Source: Deltaproteobacteria bacterium
Lineage (GTDB): Bacteria > Desulfobacterota > Desulfomonilia > UBA1062
NCBI GenBank assembly: GCA_018436855.1
Contig: JAHDKO010000042.1
Coordinates: 1-60,466, forward strand
Direction of reading: 5' to 3'
DNA: 60,466 nt
The first letter of the stretch is position 1, and each line of letters starts with the position of its first letter. The notes beneath the pieces are model-generated. The model was not told the DNA's origin and did not search any database. It saw only the letters and a program-made list of their open reading frames with translations. Of this stretch, positions 44,089-52,053 are shown one piece after another. The translations under genes were made by a program, and so were the position numbers.

Positions 44089-44406
44089 CTATTTCTTCTT
44101 TTTCACGCCGCCCCACAACGGGTCGTCCCCGAAACGCCTGAGCCACCAGTCCTCACCTGAAAGGTACTTTGCAACCTCTTCTTCGGCAAAGGAAAACCGG
44201 TAGTCCCTGCAGTACGAGACAAGGGTCTCGTAGGCGGCGATCAGCCTTTCCGTCATTTCCCTGCAGAGCTCGGCGTCTTCCCTGCACCTGTCCGGATGCC
44301 ATTTCCGGATGAGCCGCCGGTAGTTCGCCCTGATCTCCCCCATGGTCGCGCTCTCGGGAAGCTCCAGCAATTCCCTCGCCTCGGTGATCTCCTCGTATCT
44401 GCCCAT
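44089..44406 (-). CDS. J-domain (DnaJ-like) protein
   Basis: 105 residues from the ATG at 44406; the frame extends upstream to 44454, but without a good start. TMGEIRANYRRLIRKWHPDRC contains the HPD loop that stimulates Hsp70 ATPase. The rest is a short helical tail ending in lysines. It is 19 bases downstream of a methyltransferase gene. The Hsp70 partner is not in the window. Confidence 0.75.
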   Translation of the reverse strand: MGRYEEITEARELLELPESATMGEIRANYRRLIRKWHPDRCREDAELCREMTERLIAAYETLVSYCRDYRFSFAEEEVAKYLSGEDWWLRRFGDDPLWGGVKKKK

Positions 44407-44425
44407 ATGAAAACCTGATAAAAAA

Positions 44426-45058
44426 TTATCCTTTCGCGCCGCGCACGACCACAAAAGATCCTTTTCCGTACCCGGGCTCGACCGGCTCGTCGCCCGCGAC
44501 CTCGGACAGCTCGCGGAATATGGTCTGCCTGAGCTCGAAATCCCGGAAACCTGCGCTCTTCATGGCATCGAGGACCTCGTCGACAGAGTAGAAGTCGGCC
44601 TGCCGATAAAAGACGTTCTCGTCCCGGTGCTCCAGGTAGATGCGGCCGATCGGACTGTTGCGATCGATGAAGCCCACGAGGAGAAATCCTCCCGGGCAAA
44701 GAATCCTGAATGCCTCACGGAACGCCTGGTCCAGATCGTCCACAAAGCAGATGACCGTGACCATGAGGGCGTACTCGAAGGCTTGATCCCGGACAGGAAG
44801 CTGTTCTGCAATGCCGCCTGCGACCTTGAGCCCCCGTGCCCGGGCGATATCACTCATCGACCGGGCGGGCTCGATGCCTGATTCGATTCCGAGCGGCACG
44901 GCGAACCTGCCGGTGCCAGCCCCGATCTCTATGCCGCGTCCGCTGAGCGGAACCAGAGACCCGACCGCCCTCAATTCCGCCTCGTAGACAGAGCGATTTT
45001 CTTCAAACCACCTGTCGTACTGGTCCGGATACTGCTGAAACGGTCCTGTTCTCATCAC
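44426..45058 (-). CDS. SAM-dependent methyltransferase, class I (Methyltransf_11 type)
   Basis: 210 residues. Motif I GIEIGAGTGRFAVPLG near 42, ALMVTVICFVDDLDQAFREAFRIL near 100 and LCPGGFLLVGFIDR follow the class-I order. The substrate is unknown. GAGGTGATG precedes the start. It is likely co-transcribed with the J-domain gene. Confidence 0.8.
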   Translation of the reverse strand: MMRTGPFQQYPDQYDRWFEENRSVYEAELRAVGSLVPLSGRGIEIGAGTGRFAVPLGIESGIEPARSMSDIARARGLKVAGGIAEQLPVRDQAFEYALMVTVICFVDDLDQAFREAFRILCPGGFLLVGFIDRNSPIGRIYLEHRDENVFYRQADFYSVDEVLDAMKSAGFRDFELRQTIFRELSEVAGDEPVEPGYGKGSFVVVRGAKG

Positions 45059-45131
45059 ATCACCTCTTTATTCAATACACTTCCGGACTGCCTGCTTCAA
45101 GACGCGACATCATCCGCCCCGATGGATCCCC

Positions 45132-46118
45132 TCAATCATTTCCTGAATCCCCGTCGGATTCCGCCCGGGCCGTACCGAAGTGTTCGAGCACATGGGTGCC
45201 CACCGGCAGCCCTACGTGTGAGGCAATCACCCCGCACTTTACCTTGAACAGGAAGAAGACAGGGGCCTCCGCGTTGAAGAGGGTCTCGAAATTTCCCTGT
45301 CCCTTGGCAATGATGAGATCGGCCCTGCCGAAGCGCTCCCGGAACTCCCCGCTGCAGTCCGGGAGCACGGTCCCCGGTGCGTCCGAGCCGTTGTCTATTA
45401 CCTCTACAAGCTCATGGAGCCCGGCCTGTCGTGCATCGTGAACCGTGGCATCGTTGATGACCGCAGCCCCCCGGACCGCAAGAGTCACCCGTCCGGGAGA
45501 AAGCTGCTCGATGAGCAGGCGGTCGAAGACTATCTCTCCGGCGTTGTCGGCCAGATAGAGGATTTCACGGGCCGTGCCGATCGCCCGGCGGAAGGTCTCG
45601 AGATCGCCGTGCAGCGGTACGTCCATGCACCCGGCGACCGCAGCCCGGGCATCGTGATCCTGAATATCTGCCTTTGCGCCCAGATCAATGACATTGCCCG
45701 CTATGGCCAGCCTGGTCGCTGCATCGAGCGAGTCCGGCGCGCCCCGCACCCGTGACTCGAGGTCGGGCAGCATGTCCAGGGCCATCCGGTTGAACCGGTC
45801 CTTGGCCGCCCGGTACGGGTCATCCACCCTGGTGAGCTGTCTCAGGCGCCGGTGGACCTGCTGGGCGGTCATGGGAGGAACGTCCCCCATCTTCATGCCG
45901 GCAATGACCAGCAGTGCCTCCCGGACGATCTGTTCGCGGGTATCGGGATCCGGTGTCGAGAACCGGACCGAATCAATGGCCTGTCTGATAAAACAGGGTA
46001 TGCAGTCGATGGTGGACCTGATGCCCGGTTGCACTTTTTCTCCGCGCGGTTGTGTCTTCCCGCCTGGATCCCGGGTATCGACCATACCCGAAGAGTATTC
46101 CGTCTTCACTGATTTCAT
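45132..46118 (-). CDS. DUF89 / ARMT1-like metal-dependent phosphatase family protein
   Basis: 328 residues from the ATG at 46118 (GGGAGGCTTC upstream); an in-frame extension to 46379 reads as non-coding. DCIPCFIRQAIDSVRF (Cys39, Cys42) starts the prokaryotic DUF89 group. EILYLADNAGEIVFDRLLI and DLIIAKGQGNFETLF are the metal/phosphate-site blocks. Family members act as damage-control phosphatases on sugar phosphates or related metabolites. It is divergent from the mini-ferredoxin unit. Confidence 0.85.
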   Translation of the reverse strand: MKSVKTEYSSGMVDTRDPGGKTQPRGEKVQPGIRSTIDCIPCFIRQAIDSVRFSTPDPDTREQIVREALLVIAGMKMGDVPPMTAQQVHRRLRQLTRVDDPYRAAKDRFNRMALDMLPDLESRVRGAPDSLDAATRLAIAGNVIDLGAKADIQDHDARAAVAGCMDVPLHGDLETFRRAIGTAREILYLADNAGEIVFDRLLIEQLSPGRVTLAVRGAAVINDATVHDARQAGLHELVEVIDNGSDAPGTVLPDCSGEFRERFGRADLIIAKGQGNFETLFNAEAPVFFLFKVKCGVIASHVGLPVGTHVLEHFGTARAESDGDSGND

Positions 46119-46285
46119 GAAGCCTCCCTGCCGGATAGTGAACATTCCGTGTACGGAAAAGCACGGAGCGTGCCATATGGTGCAACGGACGCGCAAGATT
46201 CTGTTATGACAGTTGAAAACAGGAGATAACGTTTGCTGCAACCTGTTCCCCTGCAGCAGGAGCCCCACCGGTGCCGGGACAGCAT

Positions 46286-46296
46286 TGCACGATGCA
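46286..46296. promoter_or_regulatory. TGCA-N3-TGCA site, distal, before the mini-ferredoxin
   Basis: TGCA-cga-TGCA flanked as ATTGCA...TGCATG. It lies about 215 bp upstream of the predicted sigma-54 start at 46506. This is the same core as in the two ORP-locus palindromes. Confidence 0.5.
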
Positions 46297-46393
46297 TGAC
46301 TATCCACCCGATCTGCGCACCTCCAGCATTCCCGGTCGGCAACATGGATACCACTGTCCTGCTTCAGAAAAATTCTCATTGGACCTCATTACA

Positions 46394-46404
46394 TGCATCT
46401 TGCA
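46394..46404. promoter_or_regulatory. TGCA-N3-TGCA site, proximal, before the mini-ferredoxin
   Basis: TGCA-tct-TGCA lies about 107 bp upstream of the predicted start of the -24/-12 promoter at 46480. This distance nearly equals that in operon 1 (about 109 bp). The outer bases (A...C) are less palindromic than in the ORP loci. Confidence 0.5.
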
Positions 46405-46479
46405 CGCATTGGATACAGACAATATTTCACGCTCCTTTTAATTGCCTGATATATCATTATATTATGGTGATCAAGGACC

Positions 46480-46495
46480 TGGCACAACGATTGCT
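46480..46495 (+). promoter_or_regulatory. Sigma-54 promoter of the mini-ferredoxin unit
   Basis: TGGCACAACGATTGCT fits the consensus TGGCAC-N5-TTGCW with GG-N10-GC. It is the best -24/-12 match in the window. The predicted start near 46506 lies 16 bases before the ATG at 46522. Confidence 0.82.
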
Positions 46496-46521
46496 TAACA
46501 TGGGGGAAGACCTCCATCACA

Positions 46522-46617
46522 ATGCGTGATGACAGGGCATTCGTCGACCACGGGGCCTGCACCGGTTGCGGAATCTGTGAAGACGAATGCCCGGTGGGCG
46601 CCGTCAGCATCGCGTGA
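46522..46617 (+). CDS. 31-residue single-cluster [4Fe-4S] mini-ferredoxin
   Basis: The frame ATG (46522) to TGA (46617) codes 31 residues with one complete cluster motif, Cys13/16/19/23-Pro (CTGCGICEDECP), followed by VGAVSIA. This is half of a normal bacterial ferredoxin and closely resembles the motifs of the 57-residue ferredoxin in ORP operon 1. The Shine-Dalgarno is weak (GGGGAAGA, partly before the predicted start site). Two copies might pair to build a normal fold. The sigma-54 promoter and two enhancer-like sites upstream support a real, regulated gene. Confidence 0.7.
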   Translation: MRDDRAFVDHGACTGCGICEDECPVGAVSIA

Positions 46618-46746
46618 GAGCCTGAAGCGAAACATAAGGACACCCGGGTGCTCCGGGATGCCGTCTTGGCGTATTCCCTGTTGACGGGAGAAACGTGAAG
46701 GCAGATGATAACGACATCTCATTGATAATGAAAGGAATTATAAAGC

Positions 46747-47892
46747 ATGTCACCTGATCCATTGACCCCATACGGCAACCGGCCCATGGTCACCCCCATT
46801 GTCAATGCCGTGAACTATCAGTATTCCTCGTTCGAGGTTCTCCGGCAGATCACCGACGGCGAGATCGACGGCTACACCTACCACCGGGACGACAATCCCA
46901 CGGTCCGGGAGGTCGAGCACATGGTGGCGGCCCTGGAGGGAGCGGACGACTCGGTCATCTGCACCTCGGGCATGGCCGCCTGCACCATGGTGTACCTGAC
47001 CTATCTGAGCGCGGGCGACCACCTGATCATCTTCCACGACACCTACGGCGCCAACTACAAGGTATCGCTGATTCTCGAGCGACTGGGGGTGAAGGTCTCC
47101 TGGCTCGACGCGGACAAGGCAGGCGACATCGACAGGGAGCTGCGGCCGGAAACCCGGATGATCTTCCTGGAGACTCCGAGCAACCCCCTGTGCAAGGTCA
47201 TCGACATCCGCGCGATAAGAAACGCGGCCGATAAGGTCGGTGCCATGGTGGTGGCTGACAACACCTTCGCGACCCCCTATCACCAGAACCCGCTCGAGCT
47301 GGGCGCCCATCTGGTGATCCACAGCGCCACCAAGGCCTTGGGTGGGCACAACGACCTCATGGCAGGCGTGATCGCCGGCTCGAAGCAGCACTACGAGGAT
47401 CTCTGGTTCACCCGGCAGGCGATCGGCACCACGCTCGACCCCCATTCCGCCTTTCTGCTCGCCCGGGGGATCAAGACCTTCGAGCTCAGGGCCGCGGCCA
47501 TGTCCGCAAGCGCCCAGGCCGTCGCCGAATACCTTCGGGGCCATCCCAGGGTCCCGCGCATCTTCTATCCCGGTCTCCCGGAAGACCCCGGTCATGAGAC
47601 GGCCTCGCGTCAGATGCAGAAAGGCTTCGGCGGGATGATGGCATTCGACGTGGGAGACGCCCAGGAAGACGCCAAAGAGTTCATCCGGAACCTGAAGCGC
47701 ATCTATCACGCGGTCAGCCTCGGGTCCACCGAGTCGCTGATATGCATCCCCTATCTGACCACCATGCTCTATCTGCCGCCCGAACGGCGGACGATATTCG
47801 GCGTCAGGGAGAACACGATGCGCCTCTCCGTGGGCATCGAGCCGGCGGAGAGCATTATCGAAGACCTGAGCCAGGCGCTCTCGAGCTTCTAG
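46747..47892 (+). CDS. Cys/Met-metabolism PLP-dependent enzyme (cystathionine gamma-synthase / methionine gamma-lyase family)
   Basis: 381 residues. The PLP site is VIHSATKALGGHNDLMAGV, whose lysine (near residue 199) forms the Schiff base; YTYHRDDNPTVREVE, CTSGMAACTMVYLTYL and ETPSNPLCKVIDI are typical. HPRVPRIFYPGLPEDPGHE and NTMRLSVGIE at the end are also conserved. Family members carry out gamma- or beta-elimination and replacement of sulfur amino acids. Which one cannot be decided here. AAGGAA precedes the ATG. It is 129 bases after the mini-ferredoxin and may share its sigma-54 promoter. Confidence 0.87.
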   Translation: MSPDPLTPYGNRPMVTPIVNAVNYQYSSFEVLRQITDGEIDGYTYHRDDNPTVREVEHMVAALEGADDSVICTSGMAACTMVYLTYLSAGDHLIIFHDTYGANYKVSLILERLGVKVSWLDADKAGDIDRELRPETRMIFLETPSNPLCKVIDIRAIRNAADKVGAMVVADNTFATPYHQNPLELGAHLVIHSATKALGGHNDLMAGVIAGSKQHYEDLWFTRQAIGTTLDPHSAFLLARGIKTFELRAAAMSASAQAVAEYLRGHPRVPRIFYPGLPEDPGHETASRQMQKGFGGMMAFDVGDAQEDAKEFIRNLKRIYHAVSLGSTESLICIPYLTTMLYLPPERRTIFGVRENTMRLSVGIEPAESIIEDLSQALSSF

Positions 47893-47899
47893 ACGAGCC

Positions 47900-48745
47900 A
47901 TGCGAAGGCTGCGAATCACCGTCCTGGTCGAAAACACCGCTGCAGACAGCTCCCTCCTCGCAGAGCACGGGTTATCCGTCTGGATCGAAATAGACGGACA
48001 GCGGTATCTCTTCGACACCGGCCAGGGAGGTGCGCTCGCTCACAACGCAGGAGTCCTGGGGGTCCGCCTGGACAGCGCCGACGCCGTGCTCCTGAGCCAC
48101 GGGCACTACGACCATACAGGCGGCCTCGTCCATGTGCCGCTCCGGGAGAGCTCTCCGCTCATCTATGCGCATCCCGGAGTCCTCGGGCACAAGTTCTCCC
48201 GGAGACCCGGCGGGCCGTCGCATGATATCGGGATGCCGTCCCGGGTCAGAGGCATGATGCACTCATCGCCCCGTATCCGGTGGACCCAAGGACCGGCAGA
48301 GGTATCGCCCGGGTTCTTCCTCACCGGGTACATCCCCCGCGAGAACGATTTCGAGGACACCGGTGGGTACTTTTTCGCCGATGCCGAATGCCGGACCCCG
48401 GACGAACTGCCGGATGACCAGGCTGCTTTCATCGATACCCCCGGGGGGCTCGTGGTGATCCTGGGATGCGCCCACTCGGGCGTGGGGAACACCCTGCGCT
48501 ATATCGGCAAGCTTTCGGGCCGGAGCCGCTTCCGAGCCGTGATGGGGGGCATGCACCTCGTATCGGCATCGAGAGAGCGCATGGACAGAACCGTGGAGGC
48601 ATTCAGGGAATTCGACGTCCCGAAGCTCTTTCCGGCCCACTGCACCGGTCTCGAGGCGGCCGGGCGTCTCTTCCGCGAGTTTCCCGGAAGATGCTTCCCG
48701 TTTTCCAGCGGAACGATCCTGGATCTGGAGGGTGGGGGTGGCTGA
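47900..48745 (+). CDS. Metallo-beta-lactamase-fold hydrolase (dihydropterin-synthase-like subgroup)
   Basis: 281 residues. SHGHYDHTGGLVHV near 73 gives the HxHxDH metal site; LGCAHSGVGNTLRYI near 195, VMGGMHLV near 215 and FPAHCTGLEAA near 245 supply the later ligands. The layout is that of the MBL group first linked to a methanopterin step in archaea and widespread in anaerobes, with unknown substrate. It follows the PLP enzyme by 7 bases and overlaps the NUDIX gene. Confidence 0.8.
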   Translation: MRRLRITVLVENTAADSSLLAEHGLSVWIEIDGQRYLFDTGQGGALAHNAGVLGVRLDSADAVLLSHGHYDHTGGLVHVPLRESSPLIYAHPGVLGHKFSRRPGGPSHDIGMPSRVRGMMHSSPRIRWTQGPAEVSPGFFLTGYIPRENDFEDTGGYFFADAECRTPDELPDDQAAFIDTPGGLVVILGCAHSGVGNTLRYIGKLSGRSRFRAVMGGMHLVSASRERMDRTVEAFREFDVPKLFPAHCTGLEAAGRLFREFPGRCFPFSSGTILDLEGGGG

Positions 48746-49229
48746 TTCCTATGCGGCTGTGATCAGATCCCTGGTGGGCCACCGATGCATCTTCGTGCCC
48801 GGCGTGCGCGCCCTGATTCTCGACGATCAGTGCCGGGTACTCCTCCAGCACCGGTCCGATACCGGGTGCTGGGGCCTGCCCGGAGGGTCTGTGGAGCTCG
48901 GGGAGACAGCGCTTGACGCCCTGAGACGGGAAGTGTTCGAGGAGACCGGGCTCACAGTCGTCTCGGCCGAGCCCATGGCCCTGTACTCTGGCCCTGAGCA
49001 GCGGTTCGCCTATCCCAACGGAGACGAGGTCCAGTGCTTTGCCGTGGCCTTTATCGTCAGCCAGTGGGAAGGCGTTCCGCGCGCGGACGGGATCGAGGGC
49101 ACGCAGGTGCGCTTCTGGCCCCGCGACCGGCTTCCCGGCAACCTGGCTCCCGTGCACGTCGAGACGCTCGCGGATCTCGAGCGGTACCGGGGGACGTTTC
49201 TCCTCTCCGGAGAGGGCGGCTCGAAATGA
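48738..49229 (+). CDS. NUDIX hydrolase
   Basis: 163 residues from a GTG at 48738, chosen because GGAGGG is 5 bases upstream (another GTG at 48732 lies too close). The NUDIX box is GGSVELGETALDALRREVFEETGLTV, here matching G-x5-E-x7-REUxEExGU. It hydrolyses a nucleoside diphosphate linked to another group; substrate unknown. It overlaps the MBL gene by 8 bases. Confidence 0.87.
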   Translation: MADSYAAVIRSLVGHRCIFVPGVRALILDDQCRVLLQHRSDTGCWGLPGGSVELGETALDALRREVFEETGLTVVSAEPMALYSGPEQRFAYPNGDEVQCFAVAFIVSQWEGVPRADGIEGTQVRFWPRDRLPGNLAPVHVETLADLERYRGTFLLSGEGGSK

Positions 49230-49286
49230 CGGGATGCGGGCAGCCGCGCCCGGTTTTTTTTACGTGCATGAGCAAGGAGGAATTAC

Positions 49287-49940
49287 ATGAGGGTCCTGAT
49301 CTCGTATTTTTCACGCACAGGACACACTGAAGGATTGGCAAAGGCCATCGCGGACGAGCTGGCCTCGCGGGGTCATGAACCGGAGTGGGAGGTGATAAGG
49401 CCTGCGGTGCGCTACTCCTGGTTTCGCGAGCTGGTACTCGACTGGCCGCGCTACCCCTCAATCGGCCTCTCCCTGGTGAGCGCCTCATGGCGAAGGCGCC
49501 ATCTGGACACCTATCACCAGATCGAGGAGGAGATCCAGGCCCTTGACCACCCGGATGTGTCCGGGTTCGACCTCGTCTGCATCGGCGGCCCCAAGTGGGC
49601 GCAGCTCTCGTATCCGGTTGCCCGGTATTGTGCAACCGTTCAGGGCATCCGGGGAAAGCGGGTCGGTTCGTTCTTTACCTTCGGCGGCCCGCCGCTGAAA
49701 ACCTTTGAGATCGAGCTCTACGAGAAGTCCATGGCGCGCATGCTCGCACGCGTAGGCGCCGCGCACGCCGGGAACGTGGGCATATCGAGCGCCTATCACG
49801 AAGCAGGCCTGTTGCCCCTGTTCAGGCTCGCCAGCCTGCTCGTGTTCCGCAGACCCGTCACGAGCTTCACCCTTGGAAGCGAATACGCGCAGAAGGGAAT
49901 CCGAAAGTTCTGCGACGATCTTATCGGAGGAGGTGTGTGA
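49287..49940 (+). CDS. Flavodoxin-fold protein
   Basis: 217 residues. MRVLISYFSRTGHTEGLAKAIADEL is an FMN phosphate-binding loop (SRTGHTE); LVCIGGPKWAQLSYPV and SFFTFGGPP are the other FMN-contact strands. It is longer than a carrier flavodoxin, with a C-terminal helical part. AGGAGGAATTAC precedes the start. Its stop overlaps the FAD oxidoreductase start, so the pair may form an electron-transfer unit. Confidence 0.8.
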   Translation: MRVLISYFSRTGHTEGLAKAIADELASRGHEPEWEVIRPAVRYSWFRELVLDWPRYPSIGLSLVSASWRRRHLDTYHQIEEEIQALDHPDVSGFDLVCIGGPKWAQLSYPVARYCATVQGIRGKRVGSFFTFGGPPLKTFEIELYEKSMARMLARVGAAHAGNVGISSAYHEAGLLPLFRLASLLVFRRPVTSFTLGSEYAQKGIRKFCDDLIGGGV

Positions 49941-51280
49941 TGCAGAGACTGAGCGCAGATACGGTTGTCGTGGGGACCGGGCCGGGCGGCGCAACCATTG
50001 CGAGGGAGCTCGCCCGGGCGGGGGAGGATGTCCTCGTCCTCGAGAAGGGCAGGGACCACCAGTTCCCGGTGGGGAGCATTCTGGCCTATGCGACCATGTA
50101 CGACATCCGCAGGTCCAGAGAGGGGGTGCTCGTCCGCAGGGGGGTCACCACGGGCGGGTCCACCATGATCTATTCCGGCAACTCCTACGAACCACCTTCC
50201 TTTCTCAGAGAGGAGCTGGGTATCGACCTCTCGTCCGAGGTGAAGGAAACAAAAGAGGAGCTGCACATCCGCCCCATACCAGAAGACTTTTATCAGGGCT
50301 GGACAGGCACGCAGAGGCTGGTCGCGGCGGCGGCCGAGCTGGGGCATTCCATGACACCCCAGGAGCGTTTCATCGATCCCGCGTTGTGCGACCCGTCCTG
50401 CGACCGGTGCCTCTTCGGCTGCAGTCGGGGAGCCAAGTGGACCTCGCGTGATTACCTGTACGAAGCCGCGGCCATGGGAGCCAGGGTCGTCACGCGCTGC
50501 GACGTACGCAGGGTGATCCGCTCGGGCAACACCGCCGTGGGGGTTTTCGCCAAGATCCCCGGGGACACCCTGGTCGTGGATGCCGAACGGGTCATCCTGG
50601 CGGCGGGCGGCCTGGGAACGCCCGTGATCCTGCACGCATCCGGAATCCACGGGGCGGGCACACACTTCTTCACCGATCCCATGTCGGTCCTGGCGGGCCT
50701 CTCCTCCGACGGCACGGGCACGTGGCACGAGATCACCTATACCTTCGCGGACGAGTCCCATGTGGGAGAATACGTAATGGGCAATGTCGGGGCGGTGAAC
50801 GCCTTCATGGCACAAATCGCCGCGCTGCACCTCCCCTATGCCCGGAGGATCGTGAGTCTTCCCGGTATGACGGGAATGTTCGTCAAGCTCTGCGACGAGC
50901 CATCGGGGAGGGTCGAGCCTGACGGCACCCTGCGCAAGGCCTTTACCCCGCGGGACGAAAGGGTCATGGAGGCCGGTGTCGAGGCCGCAAAGGAGGTCAT
51001 GATCCGCGCCGGGGTAATCCCGGAGACCATCTGCGTTGCCAAGGGTATCGGGGGCCACCCGGGCGGGACCGCGGCCATCGGCCGGGTGGTGGACGAGAAC
51101 CTCATGACCGGCGTAAAGAACCTCTTCATCTGCGACAACAGCGTCATGCCGCGATCGGGAGGCATTCCCCCGGTGCTGACCCTGATCGCCCTGGGCAAAA
51201 GATTCGCCAGGTCGCTTATGGGGGCGCATGCACCAAAGAAAAAACAACCCAGGAACGAAAGGAAAAACAGGCATGAATGA
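49940..51280 (+). CDS. GMC-like FAD-dependent oxidoreductase
   Basis: 446 residues from the ATG at 49940 (TGATG overlap with the previous stop, GGAGG before it). The FAD motif is TVVVGTGPGGATIARELARAG. GVTTGGSTMIYSGNSYE is a GMC-type substrate-site loop. A cysteine block CDPSCDRCLFGCSRGAKWTSR near 150 could hold an Fe-S or zinc site. The end GHPGGTAAIGRVVDENLMTGVKNLFICDNSVMP is the GMC C-terminal signature. The reaction is a dehydrogenation or reduction of an alcohol-like or retinol-like substrate; not determined. Confidence 0.8.
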   Translation: MQRLSADTVVVGTGPGGATIARELARAGEDVLVLEKGRDHQFPVGSILAYATMYDIRRSREGVLVRRGVTTGGSTMIYSGNSYEPPSFLREELGIDLSSEVKETKEELHIRPIPEDFYQGWTGTQRLVAAAAELGHSMTPQERFIDPALCDPSCDRCLFGCSRGAKWTSRDYLYEAAAMGARVVTRCDVRRVIRSGNTAVGVFAKIPGDTLVVDAERVILAAGGLGTPVILHASGIHGAGTHFFTDPMSVLAGLSSDGTGTWHEITYTFADESHVGEYVMGNVGAVNAFMAQIAALHLPYARRIVSLPGMTGMFVKLCDEPSGRVEPDGTLRKAFTPRDERVMEAGVEAAKEVMIRAGVIPETICVAKGIGGHPGGTAAIGRVVDENLMTGVKNLFICDNSVMPRSGGIPPVLTLIALGKRFARSLMGAHAPKKKQPRNERKNRHE

Positions 51281-51923
51281 TCAGAACGCATACCTTGTCC
51301 AGACGGACACCATCGACTGCGACCATGAAGGGATCGTGGCAAAGGCCGGCGAGCTCACCCGGGGCTGCACCTCTGCGAACGAAAAGGCGCTCAGGCTCTT
51401 TACCTTTGTCCGCGACGCCATCCCCTACAATCTCTACATGATATCGGTCTTCAAGGAAGACTTCAGGGCCTCGCGCATCCTGGAGTGGGGCAAGGGGTAC
51501 TGCGTCCAGAAGGCGGTGCTGCTCGCCGCGCTTGCACGGGCTGCAGGCATCCCGTCACGCCTGGCCTTTGCGAGGATCAGAAACCACAAGGTCCCCGAGA
51601 AGGTCGCCCGGCTCATGGGAACCAACGTCTTTCCCCGCCACGGGTATACCCAGCTCCTGCTGGACGATGCCTGGGTGAGCGTTGCCCCGACCTTCGACTC
51701 AGCCCTGTGCGTAAAGATCGGGGTGCCGGTGGTCGGCTGGGATGGCCTGAGCGATGCCGTGCTTCCCAGCCGGGACCTCAATGGGGATGCGTACATCGAG
51801 TATGTAGAGAAGTTCGGCACCTTTGCGGACCTTCCCTTTGACTGGATCGTGGCCGAGACGTCAAAAAGGGTGGGCACGGACAAGAGGCCCTGGCTCACGA
51901 AAGAGGACGTTCTGAAAGGTTGA
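51273..51923 (+). CDS. Transglutaminase-like (cysteine protease fold) protein
   Basis: 216 residues from the ATG at 51273, overlapping the FAD gene by 8 bases. A WGKGYCVQKAVLLAALARAAGIPSR segment holds the catalytic cysteine, with FPRHGYTQLLLDDAWVSVAPTFDSAL supplying the histidine and aspartate. The fold is the transglutaminase/protease core, used in proteolysis or amide exchange. It is cytoplasmic (no signal peptide) and ends the 46.7-51.9 kb unit. Target unknown. Confidence 0.82.
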   Translation: MNDQNAYLVQTDTIDCDHEGIVAKAGELTRGCTSANEKALRLFTFVRDAIPYNLYMISVFKEDFRASRILEWGKGYCVQKAVLLAALARAAGIPSRLAFARIRNHKVPEKVARLMGTNVFPRHGYTQLLLDDAWVSVAPTFDSALCVKIGVPVVGWDGLSDAVLPSRDLNGDAYIEYVEKFGTFADLPFDWIVAETSKRVGTDKRPWLTKEDVLKG

Positions 51924-51945
51924 ATACTCCTTCTCAAGGTAAGCT

Positions 51946-51964
51946 TCTGAAAGGGCTTCAGAAT
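51946..51964. terminator. Hairpin after the transglutaminase-like gene
   Basis: TTCTGAA (51946-51952) and TTCAGAA (51958-51964) pair around 5 bases, 23 bases past the stop, between convergent genes. The stem is AT-rich and no T-run follows, so terminator function is weakly supported. Confidence 0.35.
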
Positions 51965-51981
51965 GAAGGCTCACATTCCCC

Positions 51982-52032
51982 CTGAATCCTCCTTCGCATT
52001 CGCTTCGGAAGACATAAGAGGGTCACATTTCT
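51982..52032. repeat. Dispersed repeat, copy C (inverted)
   Basis: Read on the minus strand it contains GAAATGTGACCC then GTCTTCCGAAGCGAATGCG and AAGGAGGATTCAGG, matching the second half of copy A. It lies between convergent genes, like copy A. Confidence 0.6.
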
Positions 52033-52053
52033 CTCCTGACAAAGGGAATGCGA

